DNA of 64,000 bases from Asanoa siamensis (lineage in GTDB: Bacteria; Actinomycetota; Actinomycetes; Mycobacteriales; Micromonosporaceae): positions 124,001 to 188,000 of the forward strand of contig NZ_BONE01000003.1 in the NCBI RefSeq assembly GCF_016862555.1, read 5' to 3'. The position numbers were made by a program, and so were the translations under genes. Each line of letters begins with the position of its first letter. Positions within the stretch are counted from its first letter, which is position 1. The notes under the pieces were generated by a model. The model was given only the letters and a program-made list of their open reading frames with translations, was not told the DNA's origin and did not search any database. This document shows positions 18,901-27,640 of this stretch, in pieces.

Positions 18901-19712
18901 GGCTCTGGGGCGACGCGCACGCCCCGCTGCGCGACTCGCTCGGCTGGCCGCCGGAAATGACGCTGCTGCCCGGGTTCGCCCTGATCGGCCTGGCCCTGGC
19001 CGGCCTGTTCTTCAGCATCTGGACCCTCCGGCAGCGGTTGCTGCTGCTCCTCGCCATCGTCGTGACGACGATCTTCGCGATGGGCAGCGAGTTCCAGGAG
19101 GGCCGCTTCACCTACATCCCGCTGCTCGAGCACGCGCCTGGCTGGGACGGCATCCGTACACCTGGCCGTTTGATGATCTGGGTGACCTTGATGCTCGGCG
19201 TCCTGGCCGCCGGCTCGGTCTGCGCGTTCGTCGACCGCGTCAAGGACATCTCGGCCAACCGCGTGCCGCCGTGGCCGAGCCCGTGGCTGCGGATCGTCAC
19301 GCTGATCCCGCTCGCGCTCGTGCTGGTCGAGGGCATCAACACGACGCAGCACCCGATCGTCCCCGCGCAGCCCGCGGCGATGCGGACGGTCGAGGGGCCG
19401 CTCCTGGTGCTGCCCAGCGACCAGCTGCACGACGAGAACTTCATGCTCTGGTCGACGACGAAGTTCCAGGACATCGTCAACGGCGGCAGTGGCTTCGTGC
19501 CGAAGAAGCTCGACGAGGTACGCCAGGCGACGGCGACGTTCCCCGACCAGAGCAGCATCGCCTACCTGCGCCAGCTCGGGGTGCGCAACGTCATCGTGGT
19601 GCGCGAGCTGATCCCGGGCGGCTCCACGCTGCAGACGGCGATCGACCTGCCCGTCGACTCCCTGGGCATCACCCGCCAGGACGTCGGCAACGTCGTGGTC
19701 TACGGGCTGTGA
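15972..19712 (+). CDS. Probable GT-C glycosyltransferase with very long disordered N-terminus
   Basis: A 1246-residue protein in two parts. Residues 1 to about 670 are Ala/Asp/Gly/Lys/Thr-rich and probably disordered, with repeated SAGKGDD, RGRRA and SKPDA motifs. From about residue 690 (EWTIAALISMATAVVMTWPTL) it becomes a polytopic membrane protein with roughly ten segments and a large periplasmic C-terminal domain. An early acidic loop (QDIWDPTLQAWQMSW) fits the D-containing first loop of GT-C transferases. Substrate unknown. ATG 15972 follows AAAGAG; the frame is open 18 codons further upstream. It converges on the GT87-like gene across a perfect hairpin. Confidence 0.7.
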   Translation: MNSEQPPMSARRAAPGPEPTRRPSIASEEEPDEPYVAESHEAAPAPGGVPSLGETAGNGHAAGASAPESDAATGRGEDADAPEVGTADASAGKGDDTGARAPEVGSATSAEVSAGKGDDPSAHAPGVGTATSADASAGKGHASDRAARGADAADQAEGAGDAVGGNAAASGREATVESAASAGGGSVVVGDRGESDRDAAVEGGAGAAKAGSSRRGGRKRSAPSGDVSAEVAGAGLAAGALAGGVAGAAGGQAETSTESGEAAGRGAAPKARSRARRATSTSAASGESAAAPADDSDAGLVAAAGAGASAESGEASAAPAAPKARGRGRRATVSRAQSDADQTVTTDPGDTAVASQTPAPPQRRGTDAEGASGGHTPQDGEENRAASTASVEPSTAIADLATPSGDDEATAAKPDAAKPDASKPDASKPDASKPDASKPDASKPDASKTDDSAAGLGSGAEPTAAPAGAGTGPTAAAPTGDSSTGAATKAKPRPWWAFWRSQPAAPAAAGSGDAADPAPATEDAAQAGEGPTGRHAVKNDAGTTTEPSTERRGRHAADEPSDKDPAAGATAAGSIPTGTGAAADTKAEAGETPASTSSATGTPANAPTGSKTATDAVKTDVSAKSDGATAAAGGVAVAEKDKDGDDTNEDGTKEPDRWAEFAGRTEPPPSVPLRVGRRVGRFLRHEWTIAALISMATAVVMTWPTLRYPRHTIPQDIWDPTLQAWQMSWSGHSLLTNPGRLWHSNAFFPELWSFAFSDSLLGYAPLGMIGEGPVAAVVRYNIVFVLAHALATFGAYMLVRQLGAGRTGSAVAAAGYTYAPWLLAQAGHLHIISNGGIPLALAMLARGHGFSFRHGYRPHRRHAGWALAGWFVAAWQLSLGFGIGLVFAYALGVLAIGALVGWFIRRTWFWGVRRPFGRKLFFADLGGGAVFAAVGGLLSIPYFEVAADHPYARRGVEEIDLYSPPLSGFFTAPPESWLWGDAHAPLRDSLGWPPEMTLLPGFALIGLALAGLFFSIWTLRQRLLLLLAIVVTTIFAMGSEFQEGRFTYIPLLEHAPGWDGIRTPGRLMIWVTLMLGVLAAGSVCAFVDRVKDISANRVPPWPSPWLRIVTLIPLALVLVEGINTTQHPIVPAQPAAMRTVEGPLLVLPSDQLHDENFMLWSTTKFQDIVNGGSGFVPKKLDEVRQATATFPDQSSIAYLRQLGVRNVIVVRELIPGGSTLQTAIDLPVDSLGITRQDVGNVVVYGL
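17205..17324 (+). repeat. 15-bp minisatellite encoding (A/S)KPDA
   Basis: Five identical 15-base units occupy 17235-17309, encoding SKPDA five times. Two diverged units (AKPDA) precede and one (SKTDD) follows. Because the unit is a multiple of three, copy-number change keeps the frame. Confidence 0.95.
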
Positions 19713-19717
19713 GCCAA

Positions 19718-19746
19718 CCGGACCGGGTCATGGTGGCCCGGTCCGG
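19718..19746. terminator. Bidirectional terminator between convergent genes
   Basis: CCGGACCGGG at 19718-19727 and CCCGGTCCGG at 19737-19746 form a perfect ten-base stem with a nine-base loop. It sits 6 bases past the plus-strand stop and 19 bases before the minus-strand stop at 19765. Confidence 0.8.
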
Positions 19747-19764
19747 TCCGGTCCGGGCCACCGG

Positions 19765-21207
19765 TCAGACGGGTACGACCTCGCGTGGCGGCGTACGCAC
19801 CGGGTCCGGTGCACCGTCGAAGTCGCCGCCGTCCGGGTCGTCGGCGTAGGTCGCGCGGACCGGGTCGAGCTCGGGCCGCAGGATGTCGCGGATCACGAAG
19901 TAGCACATGGCCACGACCCCGGCCAGCCGCAGCGTCGCCGCCAGCACGAACACGCCCTCGGGGAAGACCTGCTTGCCGGAGGCGCCGAGCAGCTCGCCGT
20001 AGAAGGCCAGGAAATAGCCGACCTCGGCGAGCTGCCAGAGCAGGAACGCACCCCAGCGCGGGCGGGCCAGCACGGCCAGCGGGAGCAGCCACAGCACGTA
20101 CTGCTGCGACCACACCTTGCTGAAGATCAGGAACGCGGCCACAACCAGGAAGGCCAGTGCCGCGAGGCGCGGGCGGCGCGGCGCCCACAGGGCGAGCGCG
20201 GCGATGCCGAGACAGGCGATACCGAACAACGCGTACGTCAGGACGTTGAGTGTCGACACGTGATCGCTGAGCCATTGGAACGGCCCGGCGTCGTTGGGCG
20301 ACCACTTGCCGTCCAGATAGCGGCCGATGTACCAGAATGTGCCCCAGTCGATCGGCCGGGTGCTGTTGAGGTCGAAGAACCGCTTCCAGCCCTCGGTGAA
20401 CGCGACCGCGACGGGGATGTTGACGGCGAGCACCGCGCCGATGGCGACGCCGATCGTGGTCAGCGCCGCCCGCCAGCGTCTGGTGCGGAACGCCAGCACC
20501 AGGATCGGGCCGAGGATGAACAGTGGCCAGAGCTTCGCCGCGCAGCCGAGGCCGAGCAAGACGCCGGCGGCGACCGGTTTGCGCCGGGCCCAGGCGAGCA
20601 TCCCGAACACCGCGAGACCGATCGCCAGCAGGTCCCAGTTGACGGTCGCGGTGACCAGGAGCGCGGGGGACAGCGCGAACATCGCCGCGTCCCACGGTCG
20701 TCTCTTGCGCAGGGCGAGCAGCGCACCAACCGTACCGACGGCGATCGCACCGAGCACCAGGGCGTTGAGGTTGTAGAACCACTGGCCCTGGTTGATCCCC
20801 GGGTTGTCCTTGCCCAGCGCGTGGATCGGCAGCCCGAGGACGCCCATGAAGGCGCCGCTCAACACGGGGTACTCGACCGGATGGTCGGCGTAGGGCACCT
20901 TGCCCTCGTTGAGCCCCTCGGCGTAGTAGAGGGCGAGCACGTCGGTGTAGCAGAACCGCGTGTACTGCCGGTATTCCGACCACGCACCGTCCTGACACGG
21001 TGACTTCTGCACCCAGTGCAGCGCCAGGGTGAGGCAGATCAGGGCCAACACGATCCGGGACGCGGTCCAGAAACCATCACGGGTACGCGCACCGCCGGCG
21101 CGCTCGACCGCATGATCGCCGACCGGCCCACCGATCGCTTCCGAAAGGCCACGAACGAACCCGTCGGATCGCGACGGCTGATCGACGGGCCCGGCTTCGT
21201 CACGCAT
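19765..21207 (-). CDS. GT87/DUF2029 family membrane glycosyltransferase
   Basis: A polytopic protein of about 480 residues with ten or more membrane segments. Family-typical features are an early acidic periplasmic loop with YTDVLALYYAEGLNEGKVPYADHPVEYPVLSG, the WDLLAIGLAV and GCAAKLWPLFILGP segments, and SKVWSQQYVLWLLPL. GT87 proteins transfer mannose from a polyprenyl donor outside the membrane. In mycobacteria a homologous membrane gene sits at the same place, between the class A PBP and rpsF. I chose ATG 21207; the frame continues to an ATG at 21261 and a GTG lies between, none with a strong ribosome-binding site. Confidence 0.8.
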   Translation of the reverse strand: MRDEAGPVDQPSRSDGFVRGLSEAIGGPVGDHAVERAGGARTRDGFWTASRIVLALICLTLALHWVQKSPCQDGAWSEYRQYTRFCYTDVLALYYAEGLNEGKVPYADHPVEYPVLSGAFMGVLGLPIHALGKDNPGINQGQWFYNLNALVLGAIAVGTVGALLALRKRRPWDAAMFALSPALLVTATVNWDLLAIGLAVFGMLAWARRKPVAAGVLLGLGCAAKLWPLFILGPILVLAFRTRRWRAALTTIGVAIGAVLAVNIPVAVAFTEGWKRFFDLNSTRPIDWGTFWYIGRYLDGKWSPNDAGPFQWLSDHVSTLNVLTYALFGIACLGIAALALWAPRRPRLAALAFLVVAAFLIFSKVWSQQYVLWLLPLAVLARPRWGAFLLWQLAEVGYFLAFYGELLGASGKQVFPEGVFVLAATLRLAGVVAMCYFVIRDILRPELDPVRATYADDPDGGDFDGAPDPVRTPPREVVPV

Positions 21208-21399
21208 CAGGTTTGCACCCACGAAAACGCATCTTTCCGCATGCCACCCGGTGTGCCCCATCCGGAGCGCCGATTTTGTCGCATCGGGTGGCCCGCGCAG
21301 CCACCTGCGCGGCGCCGACGGTGTCTCGGCGGGGCGGGGCGCAGAGGCTCAGCCGGTCTGGGCGCGAAGGATCAGGCGAAGCCTAGCCCGAGACATCTC

Positions 21400-22010
21400 C
21401 CTAGCCCACACCGAGCCGCGGCTCGAGTTCGTCCGGGCCGTGCCCGAGTTCGTCCGGGCCGTGTCCGAGGTCGTCCGGGCCGTGTCCGAGGTCGTCCGGC
21501 CGAGCGCGAGGTCGTCCGAGCTGCGGCGGCGATCCTTCGGAGCGCGATGTCGTCCGGGCCGTGCCCCAGGTCGACCGGGCCATGCAAGAGGTCGACCCTG
21601 CCCTGCCCGAGGTCGTTTCGCCGAGCGCAACGTCGTCCGGGCCGCGCCAAGGGTCGTCCGAGCCGCGGCCGAGGCCCGCTTCGCCGAGAGCAACGTCAAC
21701 CGGCCGCGCCCAAGGTCGTCCGAGCTGCGGCGGCGATCCTTCGGAGCGCGACGTCGTCCGGGCCGTGCCCGAGGTCGACCGGGCCCTGCCCGAGGCCTAC
21801 CGAGGCGCGCCCGAGGTCGTTTCGCTGAGAGCACCGTCGTCCGGGCTGTGCCAAGGGTCGTCCGAGTCGCGCCGAGGCCGCTTCGCCGAGCGCAACGTCG
21901 ACCGGGCGGCGCCCAAGATCGTCCGGGCCGCGCCCGAGGTCGACCGGGCCCTGCCAAGGCCGACCGAGCCCTGCCCGACGTGGCGAGGCCGAGCGCAAGG
22001 TCGGTTTGAT
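21400..22010. repeat. Gene-free degenerate repeat block between GT87 gene and PBP
   Basis: The 1.1 kb between the GT87 gene and the PBP stop holds no credible gene. From about 21422 it is built of imperfect 21-base units close to GAGGTCGTCCGGGCCGTGTCC. At a higher level, a segment of about 70 bases beginning at 21511 recurs at 21715 (204 bases later). Another containing CGCTTCGCCGAG recurs from about 21671 to about 21881. Frames stay open on both strands because the units lack stops, and the hypothetical peptides are just EVVRAVS-like repeats. It may be a decayed gene or a regulatory or structural array. Confidence 0.75.
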
Positions 22011-22250
22011 CCAGACCAAGCCAGGCGAAAGGCACCAAGGCCTCCAGGCACAGACCGTGCCATTTCAAGAAGGTCCGGCCGCGGCCCAAGATCGCGCGCA
22101 CCAAGCCAGACCCTGGACGCCACGGCTAAGACCAGGCTCGTCCGAAGACCGGGCCGGCCGCCCGGCCTCGGATCGAGGTGGTCCGGGCTGAACCCGAGCC
22201 CCAGGGACCAGACCGCGCCGAGCGCAAGTCCGCCCCGCGGCTCGCGCCGA

Positions 22251-22311
22251 GCCTCGGGGCTCAAGCCGAGCTGAGCCCCGAGGCCTTGCGGGCTCGGCGG
22301 AAGCCGAGCCC
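22251..22311 (-). terminator. Tandem hairpins after the class A PBP gene
   Basis: The first stem pairs GGGCTCGGC at 22290-22298 with GCCGAGCCC at 22303-22311 around GGAA, six bases past the PBP stop. The second pairs 22251-22262 with 22273-22284 (12 perfect base pairs). Together they form a strong double terminator. Confidence 0.75.
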
Positions 22312-22316
22312 CAAGG

Positions 22317-25073
22317 TCAACCGCCTGGTGGCGGTATGACTGTGAACGGGTTCTGGTTTGTCTGGCCGTTGTTGTCGCGGCCCGGTCCGTTCCCGTTGCC
22401 GTTTCCGTTGCCATTGCCGCCGTTGCCGTCGCCGCCGGCGTTGCCCGGGAAGCCGCCCGGCGTGTTGCACTGTTCGCCCGGGAAGCAGAGCGGCGTCTCC
22501 TGCTGCTTGACGCCGTTGCCCGCGTCCGGGTCGCCGATGTGCGTGCCCGGCGGGAACTTCTCGACCTTGGCACCCTTCAGGGCCTCGTTCATGAAGCGCT
22601 TCCAGATGTCCTTCGGCAGGCTGGCGCCCTGGATCTTGTTGCCGTCGTCGTCTCGGAGGGCCTGTTCCTTGCCGACGTTGCCGACCCAGATGGCGGTGGC
22701 CAGTTGCGGCGTGGCGCCGAGCATCCAGGCGTGCGCGTTGTCGGAGCTCTTCTCGTTGAGCTCCCAGGTGCCCGTCTTACCGGTCGCCTTGCGGCCGCCG
22801 TTCAGGCCGCCCGAGATCTCCTGCAGGACGTCGTTGACGTCGTCGGCGACCTCCGGCTTGATGGTCTGGCGCGGCTTGAGCTGCTCGCCGCCGACCTTCT
22901 TCCACTCGCCCGCCGGGTTCTTCTGCTCGACCGAGACCACGAAGTGGGCCTTGTTGTAGAGGCCGCGGTTCGCGAGCGTCGCCAGGCCGTTGGCGTGGTC
23001 GAGCACCGTGATCGGGTAGGCGCCGTAACCGACCACGTAGTAGAACGGGTCGCTCTGGCCGATCTTGGTGTTCTTGTTGTTCAGGTCGTACGGCTTGACC
23101 GGGTTGTTGGTCCACATCGTCGTGACGCCGGCGCGGCGGGCCATGTCGATGACCTTGTCCGCGCCGATCTTGTCGGCGATGTGGTAGAAGGGCACGTTGT
23201 ACGACTGAACCGTCGACTGGCGCAGCGTGCAGCTCTTCGCACACGCCGGCTTCCGGCCCGCGTTGATGACCTTGATCTTCGTGCCCGGCACGTCGTAGTC
23301 GGTCGCGTCCCACCGGGAGTCCAGCGAGATGTTCGAGTCGAGCGCCGCGGCCAGCGTGTAGATCTTGAACGACGAACCCGGGGCGTGGCCACCGGTGAGC
23401 GCGCCGCCCTCGACGTTCTTGCCGGCGTAGTCGTGACCCGTGCCGTTGTCACCACCGAAGTAGGCGAGCACCCGGCCGTTGGTCGGGTCGACCGCGACGC
23501 CCGCCGCCATGATGTTCTTCGGCTGGCCCTCGAGTTCGGAGCCCTTCTTCTTGCGCCAGATCGCGGCCTCGAGGTCGCGCTGCATGTTGATGTTGATGGT
23601 GGTCTTGATCTTGAAGCCACCATCCTTGATCAGGCGCGCGCACGTCTCCGGCTCGCAGCCCGGGATGTTCATGTTGATCATCTCGTCGCGGACGTAGTTG
23701 ATCACGTTGCCCAGCGGGGTGTTCACGCCGCAGTCGGTGAAGCAGGTGTTGTCCTTGGGCAGCGGCTTGAGCGACTTCTCCGGGTACTCGGTCGGCTTCT
23801 GGTCGGCGGGCAGCCACGTCTTCTCGACCATGCCGTTGATGACGTAGGTCCACCGCTCCTTGGCGTCCGGCATGTTGTAGCCCGGGTCGAAGCCCTTGTG
23901 GGTCGACGCCGGCTGCGGCTGCTTGATGACCGCGGCGAGCACCGCGCCCTCGGCGACGGAGAGCTTGCTGACCGTCTTGCCGAAGTAGGTCTGCGACGCC
24001 GCCTCGATCCCGTACGCACCCCGACCGAAGTAGATCGTGTTGAGGTACATCTCCATGATCTGGTCTTTGCCGTACTCGTCGTTGAGCTTCGACGCCATGA
24101 CCGCTTCCTTCACCTTGCGGGCATAGGTCGCGTCGTCGAGGCCCTCGATCGCGTTCCGCGCGTACTGCTGCGTGATCGTCGAGGCGCCCTGGCGCTCACC
24201 GCCGGTGAAGTTGTTCCACGCGGCGCGCGCGATGCCGACGTAGTCGACGCCGTCGTGCTCGTAGAACTTGCGGTCCTCGGCCGAGGCCACCGCCTTCTGC
24301 ACGTAGTCCGGGATCTGCTTGATCGAGACGAACGTGCGGTTGACCTCACCCAGCTTGGCGATCTGGGTCTTGCCGTCCGCGGCGTAGATCGTGCTCGCCA
24401 GCGGCAAGTTGATCTTGTCAGGCACGATGACGTTGGTCGTGTAGTACGTGCCGCCCACCAGGCCGGCGCCGGCCAGCATAACGACGACCGCGAAGCCCGC
24501 GATGGCCCAGTTGATCATCTTGCGGCGGCGGCTCAGCGTGCGCTTGGGCCGCTTGCCGCCCGCGCCGCCGCGAGCACCCGGCCCGCCGGGACCGCCCGGG
24601 CCACCCGGACCCGTGCCGTCAAAACCACCGGGACCACCAGGACCGCCGGGACCGCCGACCGAGGCGCGGCCGACCCGCGCCCGCCCGGCCGACGCGCCGC
24701 CGACAGCGGCGCTGCCCACGGAGGCGCTGCCGACGGAGGCGGAGCCGACCGACGCGCTGCCGACCGAGGCCCGACCTCCGGACGACGAACCCGGAACCGA
24801 GGCCGAGGCGCGACCGACGGTCGCCCGGCCGGCCGACGACGGCGGGACGGACGCCGAGCCGCCGGCGGGCGAGGACGGCACCGAGGCCGACGCCCGCGGC
24901 ACCGAGGCGCGCCCACCCGAGGCAGCGCCCCGGGCCGGCGCGGCACCGCCGTAGCCGCCGAGGCCGTCGCCGCCCTGCCACTGGTCGTCGCCGGACCCGC
25001 GTCCGCTGTTACCACTGTGGCCCGTGGGGCGGGCGTGGCCGCGCGCAGAACTGGAGTCGTCGTACGGGTTCAT
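22317..25073 (-). CDS. Class A penicillin-binding protein (glycosyltransferase/transpeptidase)
   Basis: A 918-residue bifunctional peptidoglycan synthase. Residues 1-175 are a Gly/Ser/Ala/Val/Pro-rich cytoplasmic head with SVGSASVG repeats and a GGPGGPGGPGG tract, then a basic patch and one membrane segment (INWAIAGFAVVVMLAGAGLVGG). The GT51 domain has SAEDRKFYEHDGVDY, GASTITQQYARN and the MEMYLNTIYFGRGAYGIEAASQTYFGK block. The transpeptidase has SSFK (about residue 566), SYN and KTGTW (about 764). The C-terminus ends in a Gly/Asn repeat tract. Gene order matches mycobacterial ponA1, next to a DUF5318 gene. Confidence 0.95.
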   Translation of the reverse strand: MNPYDDSSSARGHARPTGHSGNSGRGSGDDQWQGGDGLGGYGGAAPARGAASGGRASVPRASASVPSSPAGGSASVPPSSAGRATVGRASASVPGSSSGGRASVGSASVGSASVGSASVGSAAVGGASAGRARVGRASVGGPGGPGGPGGFDGTGPGGPGGPGGPGARGGAGGKRPKRTLSRRRKMINWAIAGFAVVVMLAGAGLVGGTYYTTNVIVPDKINLPLASTIYAADGKTQIAKLGEVNRTFVSIKQIPDYVQKAVASAEDRKFYEHDGVDYVGIARAAWNNFTGGERQGASTITQQYARNAIEGLDDATYARKVKEAVMASKLNDEYGKDQIMEMYLNTIYFGRGAYGIEAASQTYFGKTVSKLSVAEGAVLAAVIKQPQPASTHKGFDPGYNMPDAKERWTYVINGMVEKTWLPADQKPTEYPEKSLKPLPKDNTCFTDCGVNTPLGNVINYVRDEMINMNIPGCEPETCARLIKDGGFKIKTTININMQRDLEAAIWRKKKGSELEGQPKNIMAAGVAVDPTNGRVLAYFGGDNGTGHDYAGKNVEGGALTGGHAPGSSFKIYTLAAALDSNISLDSRWDATDYDVPGTKIKVINAGRKPACAKSCTLRQSTVQSYNVPFYHIADKIGADKVIDMARRAGVTTMWTNNPVKPYDLNNKNTKIGQSDPFYYVVGYGAYPITVLDHANGLATLANRGLYNKAHFVVSVEQKNPAGEWKKVGGEQLKPRQTIKPEVADDVNDVLQEISGGLNGGRKATGKTGTWELNEKSSDNAHAWMLGATPQLATAIWVGNVGKEQALRDDDGNKIQGASLPKDIWKRFMNEALKGAKVEKFPPGTHIGDPDAGNGVKQQETPLCFPGEQCNTPGGFPGNAGGDGNGGNGNGNGNGNGPGRDNNGQTNQNPFTVIPPPGG

Positions 25074-25185
25074 TCGTCACACCCTGCCGGTCGCGGTGGC
25101 GCACGTCAGCGCTGCCACCGGGTTGCCGTGAGTTGGACCACGTCGTGCGGTCGTCCGGTTGAGTCGGTCCGCCACCGACATATCT

Positions 25186-25208
25186 GAAAAAACCGGACTT
25201 ATCCGGTT
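25186..25208 (-). terminator. Intrinsic terminator of the DUF5318 gene
   Basis: On the minus strand AACCGGA, loop TAAG and TCCGGTT are followed at once by a run of T. This is one of the few hairpins in the window with a true T-tract. It lies about 50 bases past the stop at 25259 and upstream of the PBP. Confidence 0.85.
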
Positions 25209-25258
25209 AACGATTCGCCCATCGGCCGAAGATTCGGCGTACGAGGAGCGAATCGTGG

Positions 25259-25675
25259 TCACCGTTGAGCCTCTCGCCTTCGCGCGCTCGTCTGCGCCTC
25301 CGCTGCCGCCAAGCCGTCGCGCCCGAGCAGGAACTGCTCCACGAGGTGGTTCCAGGAGCAGCCCGCGCAGACCTCCACTACGTAGACCTGGAACTCACGC
25401 AGAGTCATCGCGAGCACCGGCAATTCGGCCAATGCGCGCGCCTGTCCCGCTGACTGCTTGAGTTCATCGCCGTAAATGTAGTGGACGTGCGTGAGGTTTT
25501 CGCGCCGGCAGATCGGACAGCGCTCGTCGGTGGGCTCGCCGTGGAAGCGAGCGGCGCTTTTCAGGTAGGGCGAGGCGTCGCAGACCTCGTAGGTCCCGAC
25601 GCGGCCCGAATAGACGTCACGCAGGACCGCTCGCTTCTGGAGCGAGTAGTCGACGACCTGGCGCTGCGTGCGCAT
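25259..25675 (-). CDS. DUF5318 family zinc-ribbon-like protein
   Basis: A 138-residue protein with two CxxC pairs, CPICRREN near residue 60 and CAGCSWNHLV near residue 105, forming a probable zinc site. The N-terminus is MRTQRQVVDYSLQKRAVLRDVYSGRVGTYEVCDASPYL. This matches the small conserved actinobacterial family found beside the class A PBP gene (Rv0049 position). Function unknown. The start is ATG 25675; it has no ribosome-binding site, but AGGGTA at 25683-25688 reads TACCCT on its strand seven bases upstream, as for a leaderless -10 promoter. ATG 25705 is an alternative start. Confidence 0.85.
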   Translation of the reverse strand: MRTQRQVVDYSLQKRAVLRDVYSGRVGTYEVCDASPYLKSAARFHGEPTDERCPICRRENLTHVHYIYGDELKQSAGQARALAELPVLAMTLREFQVYVVEVCAGCSWNHLVEQFLLGRDGLAAAEAQTSARRREAQR

Positions 25676-25682
25676 GCGGAAG

Positions 25683-25688
25683 AGGGTA
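25683..25688 (-). promoter_or_regulatory. Probable -10 element for leaderless DUF5318 transcript
   Basis: TACCCT on the minus strand, seven bases before ATG 25675, fits the actinobacterial TANNNT -10 consensus at the spacing seen for leaderless genes. No clear -35 is visible. Confidence 0.4.
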
Positions 25689-25791
25689 CGCGGTCGAAGC
25701 GACATGAGCGACAACCGCTACGGAGCGTGATTCCCCGGGCGCGAATCGGAGCATTGCGCGCGATCGTTTGGGTGCTCTACCGTGGGGTAAG

Positions 25792-25814
25792 CGATGTATC
25801 GAGCCGATACATCG
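25792..25814. promoter_or_regulatory. Perfect inverted repeat, probable PadR operator
   Basis: Arms CGATGTATCG (25792-25801) and CGATACATCG (25805-25814) are separated by AGC. PadR proteins bind ATGT/ACAT inverted repeats, and this one lies 22 bases before the padR-like start. Autoregulation is therefore likely, and the divergent DUF5318 gene may be affected. Confidence 0.8.
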
Positions 25815-25836
25815 ACGTTAACGAGGGAGGCTGGCG

Positions 25837-26478
25837 TTGCTCGAGTTCGCGATCCTCGGCCTCCTCCACGAGTCGCCGATGCACGGGTACGAGCTGCGCA
25901 AGGAGCTCGCCGCGAAGCTCGGGTCGATCCGCGCCGCGATCAGCTACGGCACGCTCTATCCGACGCTGCGCCGGCTCCAGTCCGCCGGCTACATCACCGA
26001 GGCCGGCGAGACCCCGCCGACCACCCCCGAGGTGCCCGCGCTGACCAGCAAGCGCGGCCGGGTCGTCTACAAGATCACCGCTGAGGGCAAGGAACGGTTC
26101 GCCGACCTGATCGCCCAGGCCGGTCCGGAGACCTACGACGACGCCGGCTTCGGCATCCACTTCGCCTTCTTCGCACGCACCGACCAGGCGACCCGCCTCC
26201 GGATCCTCGAAGGCCGCCGCCGCAAGGTCGAGGAGCGCCGCGAAAGCATGCGTGACGTGCTCGCCCGGGCGGGCGAGCGTCTCGACGCGTACACCCTCGA
26301 GCTCCAGCGTCATGGTTTGGACGCCTGCGAGCGCGAGGTGCGCTGGCTGGAGGAGCTCATCGTCAACGAGCGCTCCGGCCGGCAGCCCTCCCAGGAAGGT
26401 CGGGAGGCGTCGCAGGGTGAGACCACCCGCGACGGCACAGGAGAAACCAGCCCGCACGTCCAGGACGAGCGGCCGTAA
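25837..26478 (+). CDS. PadR family transcriptional regulator
   Basis: A 213-residue protein. The winged-helix domain fills residues 1-80 ([60 protein letters not shown]). A helical C-terminal part with [49 protein letters not shown] fits the dimerisation domain. The start is TTG 25837 behind GAGGGAGG. It is 19 bases upstream of ino1 with the same direction, so they may be co-transcribed. The mycobacterial PadR gene occupies the same place. Confidence 0.9.
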   Translation: MLEFAILGLLHESPMHGYELRKELAAKLGSIRAAISYGTLYPTLRRLQSAGYITEAGETPPTTPEVPALTSKRGRVVYKITAEGKERFADLIAQAGPETYDDAGFGIHFAFFARTDQATRLRILEGRRRKVEERRESMRDVLARAGERLDAYTLELQRHGLDACEREVRWLEELIVNERSGRQPSQEGREASQGETTRDGTGETSPHVQDERP

Positions 26479-26497
26479 TAAGAAGGAGGCAAACGCG

Positions 26498-27577
26498 ATG
26501 GGTTCCGTTCGCGTCGCCATCGTCGGTGTGGGTAACTGCGCCTCGTCCCTGGTCCAGGGTGTGGAGTATTACCGCGACGCCGACCCCAACGACCGCGTCC
26601 CGGGTCTCATGCACGTCACCTTCGGCGACTACCACGTCTCCGACGTGGAGTTCGTCGCGGCGTTCGACGTGGACGCCAAGAAGGTCGGCATGGACCTCGC
26701 GGAGGCGATCGTCGCCAGCGAAAACAACACGATCAAGCTCTGCGACGTGCCGCCGACCGGCGTCCTCGTCCAGCGCGGTCCGACGTTCGACGGCCTCGGG
26801 CAGTACTACCGGGAGATCATCGAAGAGTCGGACGCGCCGGCTGTCGACGTCGCCCAGGCACTCCGGGACGCCCGCGTCGACGTGGTCGTTGCCTACCTGC
26901 CGGTCGGTTCCGAGCAGGCCGACAAGTTCTACGCGCAGGCCGCCATCGACGCCGGTTGCGCGTTCGTCAACGCCCTGCCCGTCTTCATCGCCTCCGACCC
27001 GGAGTGGGCGCAGAAGTTCACCGACGCCGGCCTGCCGATCGTCGGTGACGACATCAAGAGCCAGGTCGGTGCGACCATCGTGCACCGCGCGCTGGCCAAG
27101 CTGTTCGAGGACCGCGGTGTCGAGCTGCTGCGCACCTACCAGCTCAACTTCGGCGGCAACATGGACTTCATGAACATGCTGGAGCGCACCCGCCTGGTCT
27201 CGAAGAAGATCTCGAAGACCCAGTCGGTGACGTCCCAGGTGCCGCACGAGATGGTCAAGAGCGACGTGCACATCGGCCCGTCGGACCACGTGCCGTGGCT
27301 CGACGACCGCAAGTGGGCCTACATCCGGCTCGAGGGCCGCTCGTTCGGCGACACGCCGCTGAACGCCGAGCTCAAGCTCGAGGTCTGGGACTCGCCCAAC
27401 TCGGCCGGCGTCATCATCGACGCGCTGCGCGCCGCGAAGATCGCCCTCGACCGGGGCATCGGCGGCCCGATCCTGTCGGCGTCGAGCTACTTCATGAAGT
27501 CGCCGCCGGAGCAGTACGCCGACCACGACGCGCACAACGCCGTCGAGGCGTTCATCCGCGGCGACATCGAGCGCTGA
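26498..27577 (+). CDS. ino1: myo-Inositol-1-phosphate synthase
   Basis: A 359-residue enzyme that converts glucose-6-phosphate to inositol-1-phosphate with NAD. Inositol feeds phosphatidylinositol lipids and mycothiol. Motifs of the mycobacterial type are [12 protein letters not shown] (NAD-binding, residue 9 on), [21 protein letters not shown] and [11 protein letters not shown], with the catalytic KS and lysines in the C-terminal half. ATG 26498 has AAGGAGG upstream; the longer open frame from 26252 is only the overlap with padR. The 15-bp terminator stem follows. Confidence 0.96.
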   Translation: MGSVRVAIVGVGNCASSLVQGVEYYRDADPNDRVPGLMHVTFGDYHVSDVEFVAAFDVDAKKVGMDLAEAIVASENNTIKLCDVPPTGVLVQRGPTFDGLGQYYREIIEESDAPAVDVAQALRDARVDVVVAYLPVGSEQADKFYAQAAIDAGCAFVNALPVFIASDPEWAQKFTDAGLPIVGDDIKSQVGATIVHRALAKLFEDRGVELLRTYQLNFGGNMDFMNMLERTRLVSKKISKTQSVTSQVPHEMVKSDVHIGPSDHVPWLDDRKWAYIRLEGRSFGDTPLNAELKLEVWDSPNSAGVIIDALRAAKIALDRGIGGPILSASSYFMKSPPEQYADHDAHNAVEAFIRGDIER

Positions 27578-27594
27578 CCCGAAGCGGAAAACCA

Positions 27595-27629
27595 CGAGGG
27601 CGGGCACCCGGTCGGGGTGCCCGCCCTCG
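27595..27629. terminator. Bidirectional terminator after ino1
   Basis: A perfect 15-base stem (27595-27609 with 27615-27629) around a GGTCG loop, 17 bases past the ino1 stop and 11 bases before the stop of the convergent gene at 27641. Confidence 0.85.
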
Positions 27630-27640
27630 GGCGTTTCAGC

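Noticed and set aside
21251-22009. A 252-codon frame over the degenerate repeats (and a 251-codon frame on the other strand)
   Set aside because: Both strands are equally open because repeat units lack stops; neither has a start site or domain.
21400-22010. Possible CRISPR array
   Set aside because: Units are contiguous and degenerate with no unique spacers, and no cas genes are in the window.
22539-25187. An 882-codon plus-strand frame opposite the PBP
   Set aside because: The minus strand has complete GT51 and transpeptidase motifs, so this is a shadow.
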